From Verrucomicrobiaceae bacterium (GTDB taxonomy: Bacteria > Verrucomicrobiota > Verrucomicrobiia > Verrucomicrobiales > Verrucomicrobiaceae): DNA of 64,000 nt. The stretch is from positions 62,001-126,000 of the forward strand of contig JAIXYN010000021.1 in the NCBI GenBank assembly GCA_027490195.1, in the 5' to 3' direction. Position 1 is the first letter of the stretch. Each line of letters opens with the position of its first letter. Under the pieces are notes generated by a model. The model was not told the DNA's origin, made no database searches, and saw nothing but the letters and a program-made list of their open reading frames with translations. Shown here piece after piece: positions 31,911 to 41,808 of this stretch. The position numbers were made by a program, and so were the translations under genes.

Positions 31911-31915
31911 GGGGT

Positions 31916-32356
31916 TCAGTCGGGTGAATAGGTTTTGGCGACCACCTTGCCCTCTTTGAGAGTCAGGAGGATGGCCTCGCAGTCCAGGGAGCTTTTGGGG
32001 TCCTCGGGGTCCATGAAAAAAGTCAGTGCATCGGCTTCCTCCATGAAGATGCGCGGTGCCCGCCGGGGGCCTTCTGGGGGGTAAAGCTGCGCCTGCAGGG
32101 ACATCACCTCGTCACGCGTCATGCCGATCTGGATGCCTTCATAAAAGGCTTTGTACCTCATAATGCGCGCATCCACCCACTCAGGATTCAACGTCACGAG
32201 TACCAGCCCCGATGGTGCCAGCGCCAGCAGGGCGATCAGCACCAGCAGCACCTTCAAGACCCAACTGCGCACCTTAAACACCGTGATCAGCATGATCACC
32301 GAGACCACGATGCCAAGCGCCGCCAGGACAAAGATGGGATGGGTGGATGAGCTCAT
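31916..32356 (-). CDS. Hypothetical two-helix membrane protein
   Basis: Not recognised. A 146-residue protein with two N-terminal membrane helices (about 8-26 and 33-54) and a soluble C-terminal part that includes IQIGMTRDEVMSLQAQLYPP, a phrase resembling the SmpA/OmlA-type helix (GMTxxEV). The C-terminal half would be outside. It is the first gene of a two-gene unit with the hydrolase. Confidence 0.72.
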   Translation of the reverse strand: MSSSTHPIFVLAALGIVVSVIMLITVFKVRSWVLKVLLVLIALLALAPSGLVLVTLNPEWVDARIMRYKAFYEGIQIGMTRDEVMSLQAQLYPPEGPRRAPRIFMEEADALTFFMDPEDPKSSLDCEAILLTLKEGKVVAKTYSPD

Positions 32357-32944
32357 TTTTTGCGATGCTGAAGGATGCCATCTGGAAAGGCGATCAAAAA
32401 AAGCCGCTCCTCATATCTGGCCTATGAAGTGGCCGGCAAAAAGCCCCACCTGGAAGCGATCAAAAAACGTCCTATGCTGCCACGCATCACAAACTTTCAA
32501 TTGTCGGGGGACTGCTTTGCAGATGGGCGATGCACCGACGGACCGCGCGAATGCTGATGCGGAGCGGCTGGAAAGGTGCGGAATGGGTGAATCAGCAGAG
32601 CGTGTTGGGACGAAGGATTCGAGGGACGCGCACAGCGCATCCCTACCCGCACTGCGTGGCGCGGCACCTCAGGGCTGGTAGGGATCCGCTGTGCGGGTCC
32701 GTGATTTCGGGTCTGCGACGACGCAGGCGCTCAAAAAGGTCCGCCGTCCTTGTCGTGACCGATAGACGGGAGCACAGCGCCCTCTCAGTTCGAGACGGGT
32801 TTCTTTTGAAAGTTAGTGATACGCGGCAGCATATTTCGGCATTCGGGCTTGCTCATTCGTCATTTGCCAGCGCCTCGCACAAAAACAAAGCCGGGAGTCA
32901 TCTCTGACTACCGGCCTCAAAATCAACTTGCGACTCGTTATCCC
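32357..32944. other. 588-bp region with no convincing gene
   Basis: Small open frames exist (for example 32375-32557 on the plus strand) but none has a plausible domain, start or codon pattern. The region contains the inverted REP pair at 32624-32700 and a half-copy of the repeat seen at 2007-2149 (GCTTGCTCATTCGTCATTTG near 32848). Direct repeats of AGCGATCAAAAAA and GGCGATCAAAAAA at about 32391 and 32456 are also seen. It looks like a scar of repeat accumulation. Confidence 0.6.
32624..32700. repeat. Inverted pair of GTAG-headed REPs (second subfamily)
   Basis: The right unit (32678-32700) is GTAG then GGATCCGC, loop TGT, GCGGGTCC. The left unit, on the minus strand (32624-32646), is GTAG then GGATGCGC, loop TGT, GCGCGTCC. 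The two face each other about 30 bp apart and are near-perfect inverted copies (two mismatches in 24), the layout of a BIME. Stem sequences differ from the REPs near the RAYT, but the GTAG foot and stem length are the same. Confidence 0.75.
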
Positions 32945-33475
32945 TTACTTCGTTGCGGCCAGCACGCGCTTGATGTCGGCGGCCTGCTCTGCGGTGGCAG
33001 CGGAATAGTCCTGCCAGACGACTTTGCCATCCTTGACGAGGAAGCAGCTGCGTGAGGCGAGTGAGAGCAGGCCTTTGAGCATTTTCTTGACCTTGAAGGC
33101 CTCGACGATCTTGCCTTCTGGATCAGCGATGAGGTCGTAGGGAAGGGTGAACTTGTCCTTGAACGCCTTTTGCGCCTCCGCCTTGTCAAAACTCACGCCA
33201 AGGACCTGCACGCCCTCTTTAGAGAGATCGGCAAAGGCATCCCGCAGAGAGCAGGCCTGCTTTGTACAGCCGGGAGTGTCGGCCTTCGGGTAGAAAAAGA
33301 CCACGGTCGGTCCCTTTTTATACACATCGGCGAAGTTTACCGTGGCACCATCCTGATTGACGCCAGAGACCACCGGAGCAGGGTAGCTGACCGTTTCGCC
33401 TTCGCCGGCGACGGCAGTTCCAAAGAGAGAGCTGAGCATGGACATGGCGGTAAGAAGGAAGAGGCGTTTTTTCAT
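32945..33475 (-). CDS. Secreted PrxQ/Bcp-type peroxiredoxin
   Basis: A 176-residue protein with signal peptide MKKRLFLLTAMSMLSSLFGTAVA, so a periplasmic location is expected. The AhpC/TSA domain has VVFFYPKADTPGCTKQACSLRD, with peroxidatic C70 and resolving C75, the five-residue spacing of atypical 2-Cys Bcp/PrxQ enzymes. These reduce hydrogen and organic peroxides using thioredoxin. Most Bcp enzymes are cytosolic, so export is the unusual point. It is downstream of the cytochrome/LRR gene with a 21-bp gap. Confidence 0.9.
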   Translation of the reverse strand: MKKRLFLLTAMSMLSSLFGTAVAGEGETVSYPAPVVSGVNQDGATVNFADVYKKGPTVVFFYPKADTPGCTKQACSLRDAFADLSKEGVQVLGVSFDKAEAQKAFKDKFTLPYDLIADPEGKIVEAFKVKKMLKGLLSLASRSCFLVKDGKVVWQDYSAATAEQAADIKRVLAATK

Positions 33476-33496
33476 AAGGGCTACGGTTGGGAGGTG

Positions 33497-34462
33497 TTAT
33501 TCGATGCTGACTTTGATGCCGGGGATGGCGGCGCTGAGTTGTTTTACGCCGGGCTTGGTGGCCTTGGACTGCCAGAGATGGACCTTCTTGAGGCTTTTGA
33601 TCTTGGCCAGGTGCTTCAATCCGGCATCCGTGATCTCGGTGCCGTGGAGATTGAGCGACTCGAGTTTCTTCAGCCCGACAAGGGATTCGAGGCCGGCGTC
33701 GGTGATTTTGGTCTGGCGCAGGTCCAGCAAAACTAGGCGCGGCATCTGGGCGATGGTCTTCAAAGCGCCGTCTGTGATGATGGTGCGCCCCAGATCGAGC
33801 TGCACGATGTTTTCCTTGAGTGGCAAAATCGCGGCGACCTTTTCGTCATCGCACTTCGAGACCCCCGTGAGGAAATCGACACGCACCAGCGGACTCTCGA
33901 CTTTCACTGGAGAGACCTGGGCACCGGCGGCTTTCGCCTTGGCCAGAGCGTCGTCCGAGAGGGGCTTGACCTCTTTCTCAAGGGCAGCGTAGAACAGATC
34001 GTGCGGACGTGGCTTGTAAGGCTTCACAGACTCCGTCATCGCGCCGGCGGGCATGCCCTCCACGCTGCCGATCCAGCCACCGAAGTTCGCGCCTTCCTGA
34101 ATCCAGGTCTTGAGCAGGGCGATTTCTTCCTTGGTCAGATCTTCGCCCTTGGATGGCATGTGGCCGTCCTCGTCCTTCGGCAGCGTGACGGACTCATAGA
34201 TGCTGCTCTTATCAGGGGCACCGGGTGTGAGCACTGGGCCGTTCTCACCGCCTTTTAGGATGGCCCAGGAGGCATCCAGCCGCAGGCCTGCCTTGGGCTC
34301 CTTCTTCTGGCCATTTTCCACATGTGGAGCCTTGTGGCAGTCCATGCATTTCTTAGTCATGGCAGGCAGGAGGTCCTTTTCGAAGTTGACCGCTGAGTAG
34401 GCTGTGGACGCCATCAGACAGGAACTGAGAATGAACGAGAAACGAAACGCAGAGGTGGACAT
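33497..34462 (-). CDS. Planctomycete-type cytochrome c domain fused to leucine-rich repeats
   Basis: A protein of 321 residues from MSTSAFRFSFILSSCLMAST (start 34462; ATG 34507 adds 15), with a signal peptide. A single haem site is CMDCHKAPH near 39-47, in the PSCyt1-like context FEKDLLPAMTKKCMDCH..LRLDASWAILKGG..GHMPSKGEDLTKEEIALLKTWIQEGA. From about residue 200 there are four or five short leucine-rich repeats (LVLLDLRQTKITDAGLESL, LESLNLHGTEITDAGLKHL). Function unknown. The haem-plus-LRR layout is characteristic of Planctomycetota and Verrucomicrobiota. Confidence 0.87.
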   Translation of the reverse strand: MSTSAFRFSFILSSCLMASTAYSAVNFEKDLLPAMTKKCMDCHKAPHVENGQKKEPKAGLRLDASWAILKGGENGPVLTPGAPDKSSIYESVTLPKDEDGHMPSKGEDLTKEEIALLKTWIQEGANFGGWIGSVEGMPAGAMTESVKPYKPRPHDLFYAALEKEVKPLSDDALAKAKAAGAQVSPVKVESPLVRVDFLTGVSKCDDEKVAAILPLKENIVQLDLGRTIITDGALKTIAQMPRLVLLDLRQTKITDAGLESLVGLKKLESLNLHGTEITDAGLKHLAKIKSLKKVHLWQSKATKPGVKQLSAAIPGIKVSIE

Positions 34463-34586
34463 GAGGTTGGATGAATGGGATGGAAATGACTGGCTTGCGA
34501 GGCGCATCAGCCCGCAATATTTGGACAGGGATAACGCTTGCTTGTTCCTCTTGTTTCAGGGAATTAATGCCAACCAACGTAGGACA

Positions 34587-35921
34587 ATGAGCACATCACC
34601 CACAGTACCGGCATCATCATCTTCCAAAGTTCAGATTGACGCAGACACACTGCTCCGTCGCAATACTCTGGCCATCGTCATGGGTGGTGGCGCAGGCACA
34701 CGACTTTTTCCCCTGACTGAAAACCGTGCCAAGCCCGCCGTGCCACTCGCCGGCAAGTATCGCATCGTCGATATTCCGATCAGCAACTGCATCAACTCTG
34801 GACTGCGTCAGGTCTATGTGCTCACCCAGTACAACAGTGCCTCGCTGAACCGCCATCTCGCCCGCACCTACCGCTTTGATAATTTCACTCGCGGCTTTGT
34901 TGAGGTGCTCGCGGCCCAGCAAACTCCTGAAGGTGAGCGCTGGTATCAGGGCACCGCCGATGCAGTGCGGCAAAACCTGCGCTACTTTCTCGAAGGCGAT
35001 TACGAATACTATCTCATCCTCAGCGGTGACCAGCTCTACCGCATGGACTACCGCACGATCATGCGTCAGCATATCGCGACCAATGCGGACATCACCATTG
35101 CCACGATCCCTGTCGATGCTCAGGCCGCCACGTCGTTTGGCATCATGCATTCCGATGAAAACGGTCGGATCTATGAATTCGTCGAAAAGCCCAAGGACCC
35201 CCAGGTGCTCGACAAGCTGCGCATCCCTCCGAACACGTTGAAGACGCTGGGCATTGATCCCGCCGAAGCGCGCTTCCAGGCCTCCATGGGCATCTACCTC
35301 TTCCATCGTGATGTCCTCATTGAATGCCTCGACAACACGCTCAATGACTTCGGTAAGCACATCATCCCGACTGCGATCAAGAACAAACGCGTCCACAACT
35401 TCAACTTCCAGGGCTACTGGGAGGACATCGGGACCATTCGCAATTTCTTCGACGCCAATCTCGACCTCTGCCGTCTGGTGCCGCAGTTCGACTTCTTTGA
35501 AAGCTCTGCGCCCATCTTCACGCACGCTCGCTTCCTGCCTGCCACTAAGATCAACGGTGCCACCATCCGTGGCGCCTTGATCGCCGATGGCAGCGTGCTC
35601 ACGGACGCCCACATCGAAACCGCCGTCATCGGTCTGCGTGCCAAGATTGAGCCCGGCACCACCATCCGAGACTGCATCATCATGGGTGCAGATTACTACG
35701 CCGGTGCCGTCGGCACCGACCCGGACCGTCCGCCTCCCGGCATCGGCCGGAACTGCCGTATTGAACGCGCCATCATCGACAAGAACGTTCACATCGGCGA
35801 CAACGTGGTCATCACTCCCGAAGGCAAACCGGACAACATGGACGGTGAAAACTTCTACATCCGCGACGGCATCATCTGCATTCCGAAAGACGCCATTATC
35901 CCGTCTGGAACGTGGATCTAA
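34587..35921 (+). CDS. glgC: Glucose-1-phosphate adenylyltransferase
   Basis: A 444-residue enzyme that makes ADP-glucose for glycogen or maltose-1-phosphate pathways. The start ATG 34587 has AGGA five bases upstream; the open frame extends to 34404 but lacks any homology there. Signatures: IVMGGGAGTRLFPLTENRAKPAVPLAGKYRIVDIPISNCINSG (nucleotide binding), GTADAVRQN, ILSGDQLYRMDY, FVEKPKDP, GYWEDIGTIRNFFDANL and a C-terminal left-handed beta-helix. Length and motif pattern match the plant/cyanobacterial-like GlgC branch. It is 2.4 kb from glgE on the opposite strand. Confidence 0.96.
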   Translation: MSTSPTVPASSSSKVQIDADTLLRRNTLAIVMGGGAGTRLFPLTENRAKPAVPLAGKYRIVDIPISNCINSGLRQVYVLTQYNSASLNRHLARTYRFDNFTRGFVEVLAAQQTPEGERWYQGTADAVRQNLRYFLEGDYEYYLILSGDQLYRMDYRTIMRQHIATNADITIATIPVDAQAATSFGIMHSDENGRIYEFVEKPKDPQVLDKLRIPPNTLKTLGIDPAEARFQASMGIYLFHRDVLIECLDNTLNDFGKHIIPTAIKNKRVHNFNFQGYWEDIGTIRNFFDANLDLCRLVPQFDFFESSAPIFTHARFLPATKINGATIRGALIADGSVLTDAHIETAVIGLRAKIEPGTTIRDCIIMGADYYAGAVGTDPDRPPPGIGRNCRIERAIIDKNVHIGDNVVITPEGKPDNMDGENFYIRDGIICIPKDAIIPSGTWI

Positions 35922-35975
35922 GACGCGCAAAAAAGTACTAGCACTGGCAAGGGCGGATGCGTTAAAAGCACCACC

Positions 35976-37460
35976 ATGAAGCATGCAGCCAATGTTTTCC
36001 TTCTTCTGGGCCTGACCCTTGCCACAGCGCTCTCCCAGACGTCAGAACTCCGCACCTACACCAATACCCAGGGCAAGGCGGTGCAGGCAAAGCTCATTGG
36101 TGTGGATGGCCCGAACGTGACTCTCGAGCTGGCCACAGGGCAGAAGTACACCTTCGCCATCACCTCGCTTTCGGCCGCCGACCAGCAGTACATCAAATCA
36201 GCCGCCCTGCCGGCCGCTGCCGTTCCGGCGAAGTACACCTTCAAGCCTGGCCCCAACGACAAACTCGAGCCTGCGTCGGTCAACGAAGTCGTCGGCCAGC
36301 CGCTGTTTGGCGAAGCTCCGCTCTGGACCTCCTCCGCCGAGGAAGTCGCCGCACGGCTCAAAATCCCCCAGGAGTCGAAGACCAAGACGGCCAGCAGCTA
36401 CCGCTCCTACACCAAGGACGATTACCAGCTCTTCGGCGCGCATCCCTTCTCCGTGGCTATGTACGCGGAGAATGACAAGGTGACCAGTTTCTCCCTCGTC
36501 TTTGCCAACAAGGGCGACCTCTTCAGTGCCAAAGGCGGTGGCGAAATGCACTTCGACAAAAACACCCCGCCTGCCGAAGCGGAGAAAATCGTGAAAACCG
36601 CGATGGACAAGGATCTGACCGCGATCGCCGCCACGCTCACCAAAAAACTTGGGGAACCGAAGGAGGCGCGTTTTGGCGAAGGCCCGAGCGGCGTTGGTCG
36701 TCTGACTGTGCAGCGCTGGGACTGGCGTGGGCATGCCATCCTCCTGGCCGAGGCCAAGGGTGTGTATGTCGGCGTGCAAATTGTCACCACCGCCTTTGCC
36801 GATGCCGGTGGCAAGGTGGAGGACACTACGGACAAGATCATTCGCGCCCAGGCTCTGGCCAACCTCGAAAAGCGCGAGAACGGTGACGTTGTCGTCGGCG
36901 ACATCCCCATGGTGGACCAAGGCCCCAAAGGCTACTGCGCACCCGCCACTGCTGAACGCGCGATGCGCCACCTCGGAGTGCCTGCAGACATGTACATCCT
37001 CGCCAATGCCGGCAACTCCGGCTTTGGCGGCGGCACCAGCGTCTCCGCGCTTCTCGAAGGCATCGCCCCGCAGATCCGCAACAAGCGCCGCTCCTTTGAC
37101 GCCTGGAAGGGCGAGCTCAAGATCAAGGAAATTGCCAAATACATCGACAAAGGAGTGCCGCTGATGTGGTGCCTTTTCAGTACCAAGGAGTTCAACGACG
37201 TCGCCAACAAGCGCACCAAGGAGCGCAAAACCATCACCAACTGGGCGTCCTGGAAAACCAAAGTCACCGAGGAAGCCGCCGCCAGCCGATTGACCGAAGA
37301 CAAAGAATCCAGCCATGTCGTCCTCATCATCGGCTACAACAAGGACACGAACGAAATCGCCTTCAGCGACAGCTGGGGCGAAGACTACAAAGAACGCTGG
37401 ATCACCCTCCCAGAAGCCGAGCGCGTCTCCCAGCAGTACTTTTACGTCGTGGGTTTCTGA
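35976..37460 (+). CDS. Secreted papain-fold (C39-like) protein with SHD1-like domain
   Basis: A 494-residue protein. A signal peptide (MKHAANVFLLLGLTLATALS) is followed by an SLA1-homology-1-like unit (LRTYTNTQGKAVQAKLIGVDGPNVTLEL..YTFAITSLSAADQQYI, 26-73), common in secreted Planctomycetota and Verrucomicrobiota proteins. The C-terminal domain has a papain-like triad: C321 in GPKGYCAPATAERAMRHLG, H447 in SSHVVLIIGYN and D465 in AFSDSWGEDYKERWI. This fits C39-like or bacterial transglutaminase-like peptidases. Q315 in MVDQGPKGYC could be the oxyanion residue. No transporter is linked, so it is not a bacteriocin exporter. Confidence 0.85.
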   Translation: MKHAANVFLLLGLTLATALSQTSELRTYTNTQGKAVQAKLIGVDGPNVTLELATGQKYTFAITSLSAADQQYIKSAALPAAAVPAKYTFKPGPNDKLEPASVNEVVGQPLFGEAPLWTSSAEEVAARLKIPQESKTKTASSYRSYTKDDYQLFGAHPFSVAMYAENDKVTSFSLVFANKGDLFSAKGGGEMHFDKNTPPAEAEKIVKTAMDKDLTAIAATLTKKLGEPKEARFGEGPSGVGRLTVQRWDWRGHAILLAEAKGVYVGVQIVTTAFADAGGKVEDTTDKIIRAQALANLEKRENGDVVVGDIPMVDQGPKGYCAPATAERAMRHLGVPADMYILANAGNSGFGGGTSVSALLEGIAPQIRNKRRSFDAWKGELKIKEIAKYIDKGVPLMWCLFSTKEFNDVANKRTKERKTITNWASWKTKVTEEAAASRLTEDKESSHVVLIIGYNKDTNEIAFSDSWGEDYKERWITLPEAERVSQQYFYVVGF

Positions 37461-37512
37461 GGCGCACCCTGAGCATTTGTTGAGCGGGTGAGGCGATCGC
37501 CACCGCCACATC

Positions 37513-38292
37513 TTACTTGGAATCTCGCGGCACGACCACGATGGCATTGCGCACCGCCCAGCCGGGCTTTTCGAACTGAACGGCCCCGGCTTCGCTCCGG
37601 CACCACAGGCCGGTGGAAGGACCGCCATCAAGATTGAGGGCGCGATTGACCTTCATCTCAGTGATGATGCCGGGGGTGATGAGGATATGGGCGAGCTCCA
37701 ATAGGCCGGTGCGTTTGCAGGTGCCGATGGCCCAGCGGCCTGCGCCATCGGTCATGATGAAGGTGCGGTGGTTGCGCGGCTCCGGCTTTTTGCCTGGTGG
37801 CACCGGCCAGACGCGGCCCTCACTGACAAGCCAGGGGCTGCACTGCACGAATTCGCTGATGTCAGGCGCATCCTGAAACTCATTGCTCCAGACGAGCGAT
37901 GCCCGGCCCTGCTTGACCATGAGACCGCCAAACCATGCATCCGCAACGGGCTTGCCGCTGCGAATCCCTGCGGCGATTTCCAGCCCTACCGGGCCAAAGT
38001 CACCGCCAGCGTTGAAGTAACCGCCGTTGCAGACGGCCAGCGCTTTCTCTGCGAGACCTATTTCATCCAGCGCCCGCGCTGTTTGACGCCCACCATTGGC
38101 CACCACGCGCAAGGCACACTGCTTCTCATCGAAAAAGATGAGCTTCATCTCCACCTTGGCCGGTCCGGTGATTTGTTTGACGAAAGACTCTACGCCATGG
38201 CCCATGGGCGCTGCTCTGGAGGATGATGTCAGCCGCCACTGCTGTGCCCGAGCACTGCAAGTCAGCAGGAACAGGCAAAGCATCAGCTTCAT
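37513..38292 (-). CDS. Phosphodiester glycosidase-like (NAGPA) secreted protein
   Basis: A 259-residue protein with signal peptide MKLMLCLFLLTCSARA. Family markers: ALAVCNGGYFNAGGDFGPVGLEIAAG (NGGYF), QCSPWLVSEGRVWP, HRTFIMTDGAGRWAIGTC, and ALNLDGGPSTGLW, the LDGGxS catalytic-site motif of NAGPA proteins. The motifs are more complete than in the paralogue at 14242-14997. It follows glgE by nine bases and may be cotranscribed, which could point to an extracellular glycan link, though this is speculative. Confidence 0.9.
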   Translation of the reverse strand: MKLMLCLFLLTCSARAQQWRLTSSSRAAPMGHGVESFVKQITGPAKVEMKLIFFDEKQCALRVVANGGRQTARALDEIGLAEKALAVCNGGYFNAGGDFGPVGLEIAAGIRSGKPVADAWFGGLMVKQGRASLVWSNEFQDAPDISEFVQCSPWLVSEGRVWPVPPGKKPEPRNHRTFIMTDGAGRWAIGTCKRTGLLELAHILITPGIITEMKVNRALNLDGGPSTGLWCRSEAGAVQFEKPGWAVRNAIVVVPRDSK

Positions 38293-38301
38293 AGCACTTC
38301 A

Positions 38302-40248
<1,947 letters not shown>

Positions 40249-40264
40249 GGCGGGGAAAAGAAAA

Positions 40265-40310
40265 GTTTACGATTGTTGACGGTTGTTTACAGTCGTTGAC
40301 GGTGGTTTTC
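40265..40310. repeat. Left repeat cluster beside the four-helix-bundle gene
   Basis: GTTTACGATTGTTGACGG, TTGTTTACAGTCG and TTGACGGTGGTTTTC run together as degenerate units of GTTGACGGTNGTTTAC. The same units recur at 40689-40725 (direct) and 40758-40803 (inverted), bracketing the gene at 40309-40686. The last unit provides the stop codon of that gene. Confidence 0.78.
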
Positions 40311-40686
40311 AAAGAGGTTCCGCGCGGCGGAGCTGGGAGTCTCGGAGGTTGTGGATGCGCACGGCGAGGTCGTAGGCTTGGTTGAGAAGAGGATCAGTGG
40401 CTTCAGCAGAAGCGAAGCCAAGATCGGTCGATACGATCAGGTCAGAAGCGGTTTCCATGAGGGAACCGTGAGCTTGATTGGAAAAATGGGCCTGGTCTTT
40501 GAAACTGGATCGTCCACAGCCCTCCGCAAGATTGTTGGCCACGGAAACCGCCGCACGAGTCATCTGACTGGTCAGCCCAAAGCGCTCTTCCTTCGGAAAG
40601 CTCCTTGAGCATTGATACACTCCAACCACCAGTTTCCGAGCGTCTTGCCAAACTTCGAGCTTCTCGAACGGAAACTGCTTTCTCAT
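40309..40686 (-). CDS. Four-helix-bundle (S23/IVP-like) protein
   Basis: A 125-residue protein of the family first seen in 23S rRNA intervening sequences. Signatures: FEKLEVWQDARKLVVGVYQCSRSFPKEERFGLTSQMTRAAVSVANNLAEGCGR, then SLMETASDLIVSTDLGF. These form a left-handed four-helix bundle related to the avd accessory protein of diversity-generating retroelements. No reverse transcriptase, template repeat or rRNA gene is present here, so it is a stand-alone copy. It is bracketed on both sides by GTTGACGG-type repeats, and its stop codon falls in the left repeat. Confidence 0.92.
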   Translation of the reverse strand: MRKQFPFEKLEVWQDARKLVVGVYQCSRSFPKEERFGLTSQMTRAAVSVANNLAEGCGRSSFKDQAHFSNQAHGSLMETASDLIVSTDLGFASAEATDPLLNQAYDLAVRIHNLRDSQLRRAEPL

Positions 40687-40688
40687 AG

Positions 40689-40804
40689 GGTTTACGATGG
40701 TTGACGATTGTTGACGGTGGTTTTCGAGATCGGCGGCAAAGCCGCTTCCTCGGATTGGAAACCACCGTCAACCACCCTCAACCACTGTAAACAACCGTCA
40801 ACTC
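40689..40804. repeat. Right repeat cluster beside the four-helix-bundle gene
   Basis: Direct units GTTTACGATGGTTGACG and ATTGTTGACGGTGGTTTTC (40689-40725) are followed, after a GGCGGCAAAGCCGC hairpin-like stretch, by inverted units GAAACCACCGTCAACC, ACCCTCAACCACTG and TAAACAACCGTCAAC (40758-40803). The inverted block is the near-exact reverse complement of the left cluster at 40265-40310. It supplies the stop codon of the barrel protein at 40798-41718. Confidence 0.78.
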
Positions 40805-41718
40805 AACAAAGGGCGCAGCATGTCGCAAATCTCCGGCACTCGCACAAACGGATCTTCCTTGGTCTCAAACTCCAGTGTGAACCAGCCCTGGTAGTTGGCG
40901 TCGCGCATGATCTGGATCACGCGTTTCACATCACTGGGTTCGCTGACGCCTTTGGCGGCTCCTTTGCGGCTGATCTCCATCTTGAGCTGTACGTTGACTG
41001 CGTAGGGGGCGATCTTGGCGAGATCGGCGTAGGGGTCTTCGGTGTGGAAGTTACCGCTGTCCAAGTTGATGCCGGCCCAGGGACTCTTGGCGGCCTTTAC
41101 CATCTTGATGAGGTTTTCCGGCTCGGCGACAATTCCGCCGTGGTTTTCCAGGCCGAGGAAGACACCCTTCTTGGCGGCGTAATCGAGACACTCCTGGTAG
41201 GATTCAAGGCAGTTGGCCACGGCCTGCTCCTCGCTGAGGTCCTTTGGCTGCGGCCCGGCAAACACACGGATGTGCGGAGCGCCCATGATCGCCGAGTAAT
41301 CGATCCACTTCTTCGTGTAAGCGATCTGCTCGCTGAGCTTCTCGCCTTTTGGCAAAGCAAAATTGTTGCCCACGGCGGTGCCGGCAAGCTGCACCCCGCG
41401 CAGGTAAGCACGGCGTTTCACTTCAAGCAGGAAAGCCTCGTCCACATCCTTCGGAAAAAAGTAGCTGGTGACTTCCGCGCCGGGGACGTTGTTGTCACCG
41501 CACCAGTCGATGAAATCGAGGATGCTCCACAGCGGCTTGTCGCCCTTCGGCTTCTGCTCCTTGTCACGCATCCACTGGAAGTGCTCACGGAAGCTGTAGG
41601 CCGCGACGCCGAGCTGCATGCGGCTCTTGCCGGGACGCTTGATGGGCTCAATGGCAGGCAGAGTGGAGACGCTGAGCGCGCCAAGGCTGGTGGAGAGAAA
41701 ATGACGGCGTGAGATCAT
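40798..41718 (-). CDS. Sugar phosphate isomerase/epimerase-like TIM barrel, Tat-exported
   Basis: A 306-residue protein. The N-terminus MISRRHFLSTSLGALSVSTL has a twin-arginine motif (SRRHFLS). The xylose-isomerase-like AP-endonuclease-2 barrel includes LGVAAYSFREHF, LGLENHGGIVAEPENLIKMV with a metal-ligand Glu, GINLDSGNFHTEDPYADL with Asp and His ligands, and GWFTLEFETKEDPF with the last Glu. Such proteins are often hydroxypyruvate isomerase-like or 3-keto sugar epimerases acting with Gfo/Idh/MocA enzymes. Its last codon and stop lie in the neighbouring repeat cluster. Confidence 0.88.
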   Translation of the reverse strand: MISRRHFLSTSLGALSVSTLPAIEPIKRPGKSRMQLGVAAYSFREHFQWMRDKEQKPKGDKPLWSILDFIDWCGDNNVPGAEVTSYFFPKDVDEAFLLEVKRRAYLRGVQLAGTAVGNNFALPKGEKLSEQIAYTKKWIDYSAIMGAPHIRVFAGPQPKDLSEEQAVANCLESYQECLDYAAKKGVFLGLENHGGIVAEPENLIKMVKAAKSPWAGINLDSGNFHTEDPYADLAKIAPYAVNVQLKMEISRKGAAKGVSEPSDVKRVIQIMRDANYQGWFTLEFETKEDPFVRVPEICDMLRPLLS

Positions 41719-41808
41719 GGTGGGTAAAAGAACGGGTGGAAACGGCGGCTTTGTGCAGGCATTTCAGCACTTGCGCCCAACCCGCGCCACTGGCAAATTT
41801 GGGCCGTC

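Noticed and set aside
32375-32557. A 60-codon plus-strand frame as a small gene.
   Set aside because: No ribosome-binding site, no domain, and the sequence lies in a repeat-rich scar with direct repeats of GCGATCAAAAAA.
34617-35984. A 455-codon minus-strand frame across glgC.
   Set aside because: It mirrors glgC, whose motifs are unmistakable; the translation has no domain features and shows the typical Asp/Val bias of an antisense frame.
36198-37631. A 477-codon minus-strand frame opposite the papain-fold gene.
   Set aside because: The sense strand carries signal peptide and catalytic triad; the antisense frame has none and only reflects GC-rich codon use.
40309-40686. The four-helix-bundle protein as an avd gene of a diversity-generating retroelement.
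   Set aside because: No reverse transcriptase or template/variable repeat pair lies within reach; the sequence is the plain IVP type.
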